Below are positions 6,620 to 14,441 of a stretch of 41,191 nucleotides of DNA, piece after piece. Source of the DNA: Cellulophaga omnivescoria (GTDB lineage Bacteria > Bacteroidota > Bacteroidia > Flavobacteriales > Flavobacteriaceae); assembly GCF_001999725.1 (NCBI RefSeq), contig NZ_MDDP01000009.1, forward strand, positions 1 to 41,191. The letters are read 5' to 3'. Below the pieces are notes generated by a model. The model searched no databases, was not told the DNA's origin, and saw only the letters and a list, made by a program, of their open reading frames with translations. The position numbers and the translations under genes are program-made. Each line of letters opens with the position of its first letter. The stretch's first letter is position 1.

Positions 6620-7258
6620 TTAGTTACTATAGTTTGAGATTCCAATTAAAACACACATTGCCAATGCCTTAATATTTCCGACACTTGAAAGATAATTTGC
6701 TTCGTCGATATTAGTTAAAAAACCAATCTCCAGAAGTATTGATGGGCAGTTAACAATAGTTTCACGTAGGACCTGAAAATTTGCAAATTTTAGACCTCTA
6801 GTTTTAAAACCTAATTTACCTGAGGTCTCATTTGAAATAGCTAATCCTAATTCAATAGCGTCATTTGTAAAGCGTGAATCAGAATTATGTACAAATACCT
6901 CCATGCCTTTAGCATTGTTTTGGGATGCATTACAATGCAAGGAGATAAATAGATCAGCATTTAGAGTTTTAGCCAAATATGCTCTATCATTCAAAGAAAT
7001 TAGAGTGTCTTTATAGCGCGTGACGTAAATCTCAAATTTATCATTTAAAACCATTTTATTCAGTCTTACTATTTCTTTAGCTATATTGAAAACTACCTCT
7101 TTTTCCTGAATACCATACATACCAATTGCACCTATATCTTTTCCACCGTGTCCTGGGTCAATTAGTATGATTTTTTTTTGACCAAAAATGAGACACATTT
7201 TTAGGAACAAAATCATAAAACTGACGTTTTTGAGCCTTGTTTTCCATTTAAGTTTCAT
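6620..7258 (-). CDS. Secreted N-acetylmuramoyl-L-alanine amidase (Amidase_3)
   Basis: 212 aa from the ATG at 7258, chosen because it gives a clean signal peptide (MKLKWKTRLK then a hydrophobic stretch to LIFGQ); an in-frame TTG at 7288 would bury it. The amidase_3 zinc ligands and catalytic residues are all present: H in LIDPGHGG, E in QEKEVVFN, H in ISLHCNAS and E in ILLEIGFLTN. This minimal form lacks LysM, AMIN or SPOR domains. It cleaves the amide between N-acetylmuramic acid and L-Ala of peptidoglycan in the periplasm. It is transcribed divergently from the conjugation operon, which lacks a VirB1-type transglycosylase, so it may open the wall for the transfer channel (inference). An alternative is a general cell-separation amidase. 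Confidence 0.9.
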   Translation of the reverse strand: MKLKWKTRLKNVSFMILFLKMCLIFGQKKIILIDPGHGGKDIGAIGMYGIQEKEVVFNIAKEIVRLNKMVLNDKFEIYVTRYKDTLISLNDRAYLAKTLNADLFISLHCNASQNNAKGMEVFVHNSDSRFTNDAIELGLAISNETSGKLGFKTRGLKFANFQVLRETIVNCPSILLEIGFLTNIDEANYLSSVGNIKALAMCVLIGISNYSN

Positions 7259-7435
7259 AGTTGAGACGATTTTTTTTATCCATACCAATACAAATTAATG
7301 TTATTTGTTTTCAATTGTAATCAAACGAATTTAAATAATATTTTTTATATAAAATACTAGTAATCAATGATTTGCATTCTAATATAACGTATTTTTCATA
7401 ATGTAAAAATGAAACAAAAATTAAATTATTTCAAT

Positions 7436-7723
7436 ATGAAAAAATTACCTTCTTTAACCGTCTTGTTCCTTATTATTTCAAATACCTTATTTGCGCAAAT
7501 TGGAGGAATTGAAAATTCTGTAAACGATGTTTCCGATACCATTAGGGCTATTTTTCCTATTATTTTAGGCGTCATCTTCTTAATAGGTTTCCTTTTCAAT
7601 GCAGGCCATTTTTTTGGTGAAAATGCAGATCTTAAAAAAGGAATCACGCGGGTATTGGTATTTGTGCTTATTGCAGGAGCGGTAGTTGGGATCTTTACTT
7701 ATCTAATCGGAATTGTAGTCTAA
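7436..7723 (+). CDS. traE: TraE-like small membrane protein (DUF4134, VirB2/TrbC-like)
   Basis: 95 aa from the ATG at 7436, which starts directly with a good signal peptide (MKKLPSLTVLFLIISNTLFAQ). An in-frame ATG at 7409 would put nine polar residues in front. After cleavage a short loop is followed by two hydrophobic helices (IFPIILGVIFLIGFLF and VLVFVLIAGAVVGIFTYLIGIVV), the layout of VirB2/TrbC-like pilins and Bacteroidetes TraE. It is the first gene of a same-strand run traE-F-G-I-J-K-M-N. Identification rests on size, topology and position as much as on sequence. Confidence 0.72.
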   Translation: MKKLPSLTVLFLIISNTLFAQIGGIENSVNDVSDTIRAIFPIILGVIFLIGFLFNAGHFFGENADLKKGITRVLVFVLIAGAVVGIFTYLIGIVV

Positions 7724-7757
7724 GTCGCTAAGAAACAATTTTAAAACAATTCTGACA

Positions 7758-8057
7758 ATGAAAAATTACCAAGTCTATAAAAATATTAGAAAACGAGCAG
7801 TGATTATGGGTTTACCAATTTCACTATTCGCACTTATGATAACCTCTGTACTTGGGACATTACTGATCATCATATTTTCATTCAATTTTTTTGTTGTTTT
7901 TATTGTATTTATATGGAATACTGCTCTATATGTTGCATTGACCAATCTTAGCAAGCATCCAACAATACTCCACTTTACAAAAGTATTTCCAAAAACCATC
8001 AGCAATAAAAATGCCTGTGTCGCAGGCATTTTTAAAGGTCAAATACTTAAAAAATAG
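7758..8057 (+). CDS. traF: TraF-like VirB3 homolog (DUF4133)
   Basis: 99 aa. The N-terminus YQVYKNIRKRAVIMGLP is typical of DUF4133/TraF. Two closely spaced hydrophobic helices (about 18-35 and 38-60) follow, as in VirB3 proteins that anchor the VirB4 ATPase at the inner membrane. The gene sits 34 nt after traE and 8 nt before the VirB4-type traG, the standard order. The last 17 or so codons are odd: they encode one half of a perfect 11-bp terminator-like hairpin (8007-8033) and do not look like the usual family C-terminus, so the ancestral stop may have been earlier. Confidence 0.75.
   Translation: MKNYQVYKNIRKRAVIMGLPISLFALMITSVLGTLLIIIFSFNFFVVFIVFIWNTALYVALTNLSKHPTILHFTKVFPKTISNKNACVAGIFKGQILKK
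8007..8033 (+). terminator. Terminator-like hairpin inside the 3' end of traF
   Basis: AAAAATGCCTG / CAGGCATTTTT form a perfect 11-bp stem with a 5-nt loop (TGTCG). The stem ends in five T, the form of a bidirectional Bacteroidetes intrinsic terminator. It lies within the annotated traF frame and 33 nt before the traG start. If active it would attenuate transcription between traE-F and traG onward. Confidence 0.65.
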
Positions 8058-8065
8058 CAATCTAT

Positions 8066-10474
8066 ATGAACAAAATAAATCTCTCCTCACACTATCCTAT
8101 AATAGATATCAAGGATCATATTTTATTTGCCACTAACGGTAATGTAGTGCTTTGTTATAAAGTAGATTTTCCTGAAATCTATTCCTTATCAGAAAATGAT
8201 TTTGAGGACGTACATGGCGTGTGGTTTCAGGCTTTTAAAGCATTGCCTGTGAGCACGGTTCTTCACAAACAGGATATGTATCAAAAGGTAACTTATGACG
8301 CCAAGACTATTCCAAAGGATAGTTTCTTAGCTAGGGCTACAAATACCTATTTTAAAGGACGAGAATATATGAAACATACTTCTTACTTATTCTTTACGCT
8401 GCCCATCAATAAAGCTTTGAATGCTTCCAAATTTACAAATCCATTTCGCAAGGTTGAAAAGGAAATTTATAAAAAACTTGACCATAATGTATCGGAGTTT
8501 ATTGCTTCCGTAAACGATGCAGTTGCTTATATCAATAATAGCCACAAGGTAAAGTTAATACCACTGAGTCCTGAATCCATAAAAGACATCAGTGATACTT
8601 ACTTTAATGGTTTTAATGAAGGTTTTGATACGGATATTCAATTGAAGAAAACCAACATTGAAATAGGTGAACATCATTTTGATGTTTTGGCAGTTAATAG
8701 TGAATTGTGTTTTGGAGATGTAGTACAGACTAGTAAAACCAATGCTAAATTTACTTCAGATGATTTTGTGTTTCACCAGGGGTTTATGGATGGTTTAGGG
8801 TTGAGTTTGAACGAAAATCATATGGTCAATCAAATTATTTATCTAGATGATAAACATAAGTGGCGCAAGTTACTCGATAAGAAAATAGAGGAATTAAACA
8901 AGAGTTCCAATTTTGGAACCCAAAACAAAGTCGTCTTAAAAAAAATTAAGGCGATTGTTGCTCAAATTAATGCCGATGATAATTCAAGAATAATAAGGGG
9001 ACATTTTAATATCATTTTTTGGTCTAGAGAAGATAGAGAGCTTTCTAAAATAGCCTCTAAAATAAAGGCGGAGTTTAAGGAGCTTGATATCGTTCCTTAT
9101 TATCCAAAAGGGGAGGAACGTAAAAATTATTTTCTGAATTCTTATTGTTGTTTTTCTTCTAACTTCTCTAATGAAGATTTGTATGTAACCGATTTGAAGC
9201 ACGCCTTGTGTTTGTATATCAACAATACCAACTATAAGTCAGATGCTACGGGTATCATTTTTAATGATAGACAACATAATATTCCTGTACTTAAGGACGT
9301 ATGGGATGAGGAGAAGAAACGTATTAAAGCTAGAAACTTTGCCATTTTTGCACCTACAGGAGAAGGAAAATCTTTTTTAGCCAATAATATCCTTCGACAA
9401 TACTTTGAGGCGGGAGTTCGACTAGTGATTATTGATTTAGGGGGGTCGTATTCTAAGTTTGCTAAACTCTATCCTGATGACCATATCATACTGCGTTATG
9501 AGCAAGGAAAGAATTTAGGAATCAATCCTTTTTATATATCCAATCAAAGTGATTTGACACCAGAACGGTTAGAGGATTTAGCTGTTTTTATATTAGAGCT
9601 TTTGGCTTCAGGAAAAAAAACTTCCAAAGCTGAAGAGGTAGCCGTTAAAAAAGTCTTATTGTATTATTATGCGGTCATTAGAACGGGGCATTCATTGGCT
9701 TCTTTATACCAATTTATCGAAAAGAAAAAGGATACCCTTATTGCTGAAATCAATGTAAAGGAAACGCATTTTAGCGTCTACAATTTTTTACACATTCTTT
9801 CTGAATATGTGGATAATGGACTGTATAGTTTTCTTTTCGCTATAAATGAAGATCAGACTTATAAAATTGAAGACAAACGAATGATCATTTTTGAATTGGA
9901 TGAGGTAAAGAATAATAAGGAAATCCTTTCGGTAATGTTAAAGCTTATTAAATCAGCAATTCAAAGAACTATTTGGAGGAATAAAGCTGAAAAGGGAATC
10001 ATTCTGTTTGATGAGTTTGCGAAACAACTCAAATTTGAAAACGTATTAGAAAGTGTAGAATTCTATTATCAAGCCATTCGTAAACAAAATGGAGCTATTG
10101 GCGTCATTCTCCAATCGATCAATCAATTGCCTAATAATTCTACTTCAGCAAGTATTCTAGAAAACACACAAGTAATTTATAGTCTTCGAAATGAAAAAGG
10201 CTATGACGAATTACAAAAACGATTGAACCTGTCTAGTCACGACTTAAATCAATTGAAATCTATTAGAAACAATTTTACGGGTGCTAGAATCTACACTGAA
10301 ATTTTCATCAAAATTGGAAAGGAAAGCAACATTTTTCGATTAGAAGTTCCAAAAGAGGTTTATGCGGCCTACCTAACAGATGGAAAAGAAAGCGATGCTA
10401 TTATGGCCATTTATAATGAAGTAAAGAATATGGAAGCCGCCATAAATGGATTTATAAAAAGTAAGTATAAATAA
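8066..10474 (+). CDS. traG: TraG, VirB4-type conjugative transfer ATPase
   Basis: 802 aa, normal length for Bacteroidetes TraG. Walker A is APTGEGKS at about 429-436 and Walker B IILFDEF at about 645-651. The N-terminal 400 residues form the channel-binding domain of VirB4 proteins, and a late motif with VILQSINQLP (around 680) matches the sensor region of the family. It is the cytoplasmic motor that powers pilus biogenesis and substrate passage in the type IV secretion system. The start ATG lies 8 nt after the traF stop. No frameshift or missing motif is visible, so the gene appears intact even though the surrounding element is incomplete. Confidence 0.95.
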   Translation: MNKINLSSHYPIIDIKDHILFATNGNVVLCYKVDFPEIYSLSENDFEDVHGVWFQAFKALPVSTVLHKQDMYQKVTYDAKTIPKDSFLARATNTYFKGREYMKHTSYLFFTLPINKALNASKFTNPFRKVEKEIYKKLDHNVSEFIASVNDAVAYINNSHKVKLIPLSPESIKDISDTYFNGFNEGFDTDIQLKKTNIEIGEHHFDVLAVNSELCFGDVVQTSKTNAKFTSDDFVFHQGFMDGLGLSLNENHMVNQIIYLDDKHKWRKLLDKKIEELNKSSNFGTQNKVVLKKIKAIVAQINADDNSRIIRGHFNIIFWSREDRELSKIASKIKAEFKELDIVPYYPKGEERKNYFLNSYCCFSSNFSNEDLYVTDLKHALCLYINNTNYKSDATGIIFNDRQHNIPVLKDVWDEEKKRIKARNFAIFAPTGEGKSFLANNILRQYFEAGVRLVIIDLGGSYSKFAKLYPDDHIILRYEQGKNLGINPFYISNQSDLTPERLEDLAVFILELLASGKKTSKAEEVAVKKVLLYYYAVIRTGHSLASLYQFIEKKKDTLIAEINVKETHFSVYNFLHILSEYVDNGLYSFLFAINEDQTYKIEDKRMIIFELDEVKNNKEILSVMLKLIKSAIQRTIWRNKAEKGIILFDEFAKQLKFENVLESVEFYYQAIRKQNGAIGVILQSINQLPNNSTSASILENTQVIYSLRNEKGYDELQKRLNLSSHDLNQLKSIRNNFTGARIYTEIFIKIGKESNIFRLEVPKEVYAAYLTDGKESDAIMAIYNEVKNMEAAINGFIKSKYK

Positions 10475-10487
10475 AAAAATAAACATT

Positions 10488-11069
10488 ATGAAGAACCAGA
10501 TTAGAATAACCACCTTATCAGTTGTAGTTTTCTTTTTAATACAAGCACGCGGGACGTGTCAGGGAATGCCGGTGTACGACAACACTAACTTTATTAGCCT
10601 ATCTAAGTCGTTAATTGAATCCGCAAAACAGACTTCTCAATTATTAAAATCAGTCGAATTTTTAAAAAAACAAAAAGAAAACATTGAGAAGGTGAACAAT
10701 GTTATAAAGCAATTGAAGGCGGTGCGTGAATTAACAAGGAACAATCAAAAGCTATTTGATATTGTACAAGGTGATTTACGAGAGATTCTAAATTCACCTT
10801 ATATCAAAGCCGATGAGGTTCATCGGGTTTCTGAATCTTTTAATTCCATTATCGAAAGTTCTTTAGAGGGCTTGGAGTTTATGGATCAGATACTTTCAAG
10901 TGATAATCTTAAAATGACAGATGCTGAACGTGCTGAATTTCTTAAAGCAAAAGAGCTAGAATCCAAAGAAATGGTGGTTGAAATAGAAGCTAAAACTAGA
11001 CGTTATCGCGAAATTATTGCCTTTAGGAAAATGCAGGATAAAATCAACAACAGAGAAACCAATTACTAA
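10488..11069 (+). CDS. traI: TraI-like periplasmic protein (DUF4141, VirB5/TrbJ-like)
   Basis: 193 aa with an N-terminal hydrophobic signal (TTLSVVVFFLIQARGTCQG) and a long helical, coiled-coil-prone body rich in Lys, Glu and Gln (about 45-190). Position between the VirB4-type traG and the polytopic traJ, plus this architecture, fits Bacteroidetes TraI/DUF4141, the counterpart of VirB5/TrbJ. Its stop overlaps the traJ start by one base (TAATG), so the two are translationally coupled. The name follows Bacteroides transfer-gene usage and has nothing to do with the F-plasmid relaxase TraI. Confidence 0.75.
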   Translation: MKNQIRITTLSVVVFFLIQARGTCQGMPVYDNTNFISLSKSLIESAKQTSQLLKSVEFLKKQKENIEKVNNVIKQLKAVRELTRNNQKLFDIVQGDLREILNSPYIKADEVHRVSESFNSIIESSLEGLEFMDQILSSDNLKMTDAERAEFLKAKELESKEMVVEIEAKTRRYREIIAFRKMQDKINNRETNY

Positions 11070-11908
11070 TGGCTGGATTTGTTTTAGGCATAGGGTTGGA
11101 ATATATTGATGCAGTATTTACAACCATTAAGAATAGTGATTTTTCGCAGTATACTATTACTGGAATGAAAACACTTGCGCTATTATTTTTTCTCATTAAT
11201 ATTTTAAAAAAATACAATGAAGGTGTTGCGAATAATGAGGGATATACTTGGGGGTTAACACCTTCAGAACTCGCGAAGAATTTTGCAGTCGTTATTTTGG
11301 TTATTTTCTCGACTCAGGTATTGACTGTTTTTGATGGAATTTTAGTTGCCATTGAAAATCAATACAGGGATACTGCGCCTGCTCTTCTTCCATTGCAAAT
11401 GCAAGACATTGATTTGGAACAGGATGTTGGTGCATTGGAAGCTGCAAAAAAAGCACTGGCCTTACTTTATGAAGCTTTAGTAACACCATTATATGGATTA
11501 AAAGCGATCGCTTTTATTGTGGGTATATTTTTATGGTTGCTGGATTTGTTTATTTATCCCTTGTTTCTGGCAGAGCGTTATTTCTTGCTAGGGATTATGC
11601 AGGCCTTTTTTCCGTTGGTAATTAGTCTAGCTGTATTTGAAAAATTTAGAACATTGGCATACAATTTCTTTAAACTCTATGCAGGGGTTTATATGTTAGT
11701 ACCTGCTTTTTTTTTGGTCAATGTCTTTGTGAATAACCTCTATACTGAAATTAACACCAATTTCTGGGGTGAATTATTCGGTACAGATTGGGGAAGTGAT
11801 TTTTTTGCGCCCTTACTACAATTTGGATCAATAGGGTTTATCGTCTTACTCAAATTCAAGCTGTATCGCAAAGCAACATCTTTTGTATTTAAACTCTTTA
11901 GCGCCTAA
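11069..11908 (+). CDS. traJ: TraJ, VirB6/TrbL-like polytopic channel protein
   Basis: 279 aa with five or six hydrophobic segments: around 30-46, 75-93, a pair at 145-185, 195-225 and 245-268. The central aromatic and hydrophobic block (FLWLLDLFIYPLF) resembles VirB6/TrbL-type inner-membrane channel proteins. Gene order (after traI, before traK) is that of Bacteroidetes conjugative elements. The start is fixed by the one-base overlap with the preceding stop, and traK follows after 6 nt. Confidence 0.82.
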   Translation: MAGFVLGIGLEYIDAVFTTIKNSDFSQYTITGMKTLALLFFLINILKKYNEGVANNEGYTWGLTPSELAKNFAVVILVIFSTQVLTVFDGILVAIENQYRDTAPALLPLQMQDIDLEQDVGALEAAKKALALLYEALVTPLYGLKAIAFIVGIFLWLLDLFIYPLFLAERYFLLGIMQAFFPLVISLAVFEKFRTLAYNFFKLYAGVYMLVPAFFLVNVFVNNLYTEINTNFWGELFGTDWGSDFFAPLLQFGSIGFIVLLKFKLYRKATSFVFKLFSA

Positions 11909-11914
11909 TTAATT

Positions 11915-12541
11915 ATGAAAACACCTTATAAAAATATTTACAGTTTAATGAAGCTAAATCGTTTTGTTGTATTGACGGTTGTGATTACAGCTGCTCTTAC
12001 TTGTATCGTTTCATTGATACTCGTGATACAACTTCATAAGGAAATGGTTCACAATGCTTTTGTAGTCAATACCGATGGACATATAATTCCTTTAAAACTT
12101 GTTTCTCAACAGGAAAATTTAGAAGTAGAAATACAGGCACATTTAGAACTTTTTCACACCTATTTCTATAACATAGATGCCAGTAATTACGATAAGAATC
12201 TAGATAAAGCTTTATGGTTAGGGGATAGTACAGTGGATGCCTTGTACAGACAGAAGAAAGCAGATGGAGTTTACAACCGATTATTACAATATTCATTGCT
12301 TCAAAGAGTATTGAAGATTGAATCTAGAATCGATATACAACAAGAACCGTATCGCTTTGAAACTACGACCATTTTTGAAATCAATCGAGGATCTATTGTA
12401 GATGTTTATGAGCTGATAACAACGGGAAACCTAATTCATGTTGATAGAAATTTCCCAAACAATACGCATGGCTTTTTGATTACCAATTTTTTTGAAAACA
12501 AACTTAAAAAATTAGAGACTTATGGGGATAGAAAAGAATAA
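11915..12541 (+). CDS. traK: TraK, VirB8-like inner-membrane assembly factor
   Basis: 208 aa. A short cytoplasmic N-terminus (about 16 residues) is followed by one transmembrane helix (FVVLTVVITAALTCIVSLILVI) and a periplasmic domain of about 165 residues, the topology of VirB8/TraK. MKTPYKNIYSLMKLNRFVV is typical of the family N-terminus. The gene overlaps the next start by 20 nt, implying coupled translation with traM. No TraL-sized gene lies between traK and traM. Confidence 0.82.
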   Translation: MKTPYKNIYSLMKLNRFVVLTVVITAALTCIVSLILVIQLHKEMVHNAFVVNTDGHIIPLKLVSQQENLEVEIQAHLELFHTYFYNIDASNYDKNLDKALWLGDSTVDALYRQKKADGVYNRLLQYSLLQRVLKIESRIDIQQEPYRFETTTIFEINRGSIVDVYELITTGNLIHVDRNFPNNTHGFLITNFFENKLKKLETYGDRKE

Positions 12542-13457
12542 AATTGTTTTTGCAGCTGTCATACTATGTGTGGTTTTATTTATAGGTTCATACGCAGTGA
12601 TCATGCTAGGAGAAGATGAAGAAGCAAGCATTGAAAATAATCAAATCCTAATTCCTCAATTAGAAGAAAGACAAAAAGAATACAAATCCAAACTGGAGGC
12701 GATAGATGACTTGAAAGAAGAAAGGCAGACTAATGCTCCAAGTATTTATGATGAGCGCTTATTGGACTCTACAGGACTTTATGACCCTTATCTGTTGGAT
12801 AAACAAAAGATGCGAATTGTGGATAGTATCTATAACGAAGGTCGCATTCGTTATTCGGATAGCGGTTTTAATAAGCCCGTAAATAAAGTTTTACCTAGTA
12901 TAGACCTCAAAAAAACTATAAAAGAAACAGAAAAGGAGGGAGGCCATAGGACAGCAAAAGAACTTGAATTAGAGCATCTATTATTCTTTGCTTCAAACCC
13001 CTTAGAAAATCAAAAATTAGCCATTAAAAAAATGGAAGAAGTGATTTTTGTTCGGGTAGATGGAACACAAACAGTAAAGACCAATTATCGTTTACAACTG
13101 CGATTGACAAAAGAAGCTTATATCAATAATACTTTAGTGCCAAAGAATACTCCCATTTACGGCTTTGTAAGCTTTAAGCCCAACCGTACAATGATAACTA
13201 TAGAAAGCATCAACAACATACCAGTTGAACTAAAAGCTTTTGACTTGCAAGATGGGAGTGAAGGAATATATGTAGAGAATAGTTTTCAAGCCAATGCGAG
13301 ACAAGAAGTTGAAGGAGGTATTGTGGATGATATACATATTCCTGGAGTGCCTCAAGTAAGTGGTGTCAAAAAAATATTTCAACGAAATAACCGAACTGTA
13401 AAGGTGACTGTGACTGATAATTATCAATTACTCTTAAAAGTCCAAAATGAACATTAA
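12522..13457 (+). CDS. traM: TraM, VirB10-like conjugative transposon protein
   Basis: 311 aa. One N-terminal membrane helix (IVFAAVILCVVLFIGSYAVIML) is followed by a charged, flexible periplasmic linker (about 35-150) and a C-terminal beta-rich domain from about 180 (VRVDGTQTVKTNYRLQLRL … NTPIYGFVSF … ESINNIPVEL). This is the arrangement of Bacteroidetes TraM, the VirB10-like energy-sensing scaffold linking inner and outer membrane complexes. The start codon overlaps the end of traK by 20 nt. Length is slightly short for the family (often about 400 residues), mostly through a shorter linker. Confidence 0.85.
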   Translation: MGIEKNKIVFAAVILCVVLFIGSYAVIMLGEDEEASIENNQILIPQLEERQKEYKSKLEAIDDLKEERQTNAPSIYDERLLDSTGLYDPYLLDKQKMRIVDSIYNEGRIRYSDSGFNKPVNKVLPSIDLKKTIKETEKEGGHRTAKELELEHLLFFASNPLENQKLAIKKMEEVIFVRVDGTQTVKTNYRLQLRLTKEAYINNTLVPKNTPIYGFVSFKPNRTMITIESINNIPVELKAFDLQDGSEGIYVENSFQANARQEVEGGIVDDIHIPGVPQVSGVKKIFQRNNRTVKVTVTDNYQLLLKVQNEH

Positions 13458-13468
13458 AAACTAGCGCT

Positions 13469-14263
13469 ATGAAAACCTATATTATTTACCTCTTCCTAAT
13501 TTTTTCTACAACTATAAATGCTCAAAGAGTAGTAGATACGATATATGCCAATGAAAAAAAGAATGTTGCCTTGTTTTTTTCAAGTCCAATACGCCAAGGT
13601 ATAACAGGAACAGTAAACTTTGTATTTACGTATAACCGTGAACAAGAAAGCTATTTTGGTTTGTTACAGGCAACACCAGGAACAGAAAGCAATTTATTGA
13701 CGATTACTAGTGATGGTAAAATCTATTCTTATATTTTAAAGTATAAAAAGGAATTACAAAAACTGAATTATTTTATCGCTGAGAGTGAAAGCATAGGAAA
13801 TGAGAACCCTGAGATACTGCAATCTTTACCTGTTGCGAAATCAGTGGCTCACGGTCGAATTAAATATTTCCAAAAATTTAGTGACTACTTGTTAAGGTCG
13901 TCTTCTTCATCCATAGCAAGGAGGTATAAAAAAGGAATCAAATTACAATTGGAAAAAATGGTATATGCTGGTTCTGAAGTATACCTAGCCATTGAAGTAA
14001 AGAATAAGTCTGGAATCGATTTTGAAATTGATTACCTGACTATTTATAGAACTAATGGGAATAAAAAAAGGAAAGCTTCTTATCAAAAATTACCTTTAGG
14101 GATTAGGTATAAACACAAAATGGAAACGACTATAAAAGACGGTGAATCTTCTCGATTTATTTATGTGCTGCCTAAATTTGTTCTGGGTGATAATGAACGT
14201 TTAGAAATTGAGTTGAAAGAAGCGCATGGGAGCCGGAAAGTGATTTTGAAAACGAAGGTTTAA
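13469..14263 (+). CDS. traN: TraN, VirB9-like protein (DUF4138)
   Basis: 264 aa with a Sec signal peptide (MKTYIIYLFLIFSTTINAQ). The body is beta-rich and begins VVDTIYANEKKNVALFFSSPI, the DUF4138/TraN signature start; VirB9-type proteins form the outer-membrane core complex. It follows traM after 11 nt and is the last gene of the transfer run. Genes normally downstream (traO, traP, traQ, lysozyme) are absent, and the next gene after a 178-nt gap is a serine hydrolase. The module therefore ends abruptly here. Confidence 0.83.
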   Translation: MKTYIIYLFLIFSTTINAQRVVDTIYANEKKNVALFFSSPIRQGITGTVNFVFTYNREQESYFGLLQATPGTESNLLTITSDGKIYSYILKYKKELQKLNYFIAESESIGNENPEILQSLPVAKSVAHGRIKYFQKFSDYLLRSSSSSIARRYKKGIKLQLEKMVYAGSEVYLAIEVKNKSGIDFEIDYLTIYRTNGNKKRKASYQKLPLGIRYKHKMETTIKDGESSRFIYVLPKFVLGDNERLEIELKEAHGSRKVILKTKV

Positions 14264-14441
14264 AGCATTTTTAAATAATTTGAATTCAACTTTTCTTTTG
14301 GTTATGCATATGTTTTATTAAATGGAAAGAATATAGTGTTTGTTACGTAAACAAAACATTTATGGTATAATTCTATGTTTATTAAAGGGTTAAATGTTGC
14401 AAAAATAAAAGTATATCGTCTTGAAGGTATATAGTTGTAAT

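Noticed and set aside
7371-7397. TTTG … TATTTTTC as a promoter of the tra operon
   Set aside because: The spacing of 15 nt between boxes is shorter than usual and the -7 box is a poor match, so no promoter is annotated.
14343-14350. TTACGTAA palindrome in the tra/SH1 spacer as an operator
   Set aside because: An 8-bp palindrome in A+T-rich DNA with no second copy near other promoters is not supportable.
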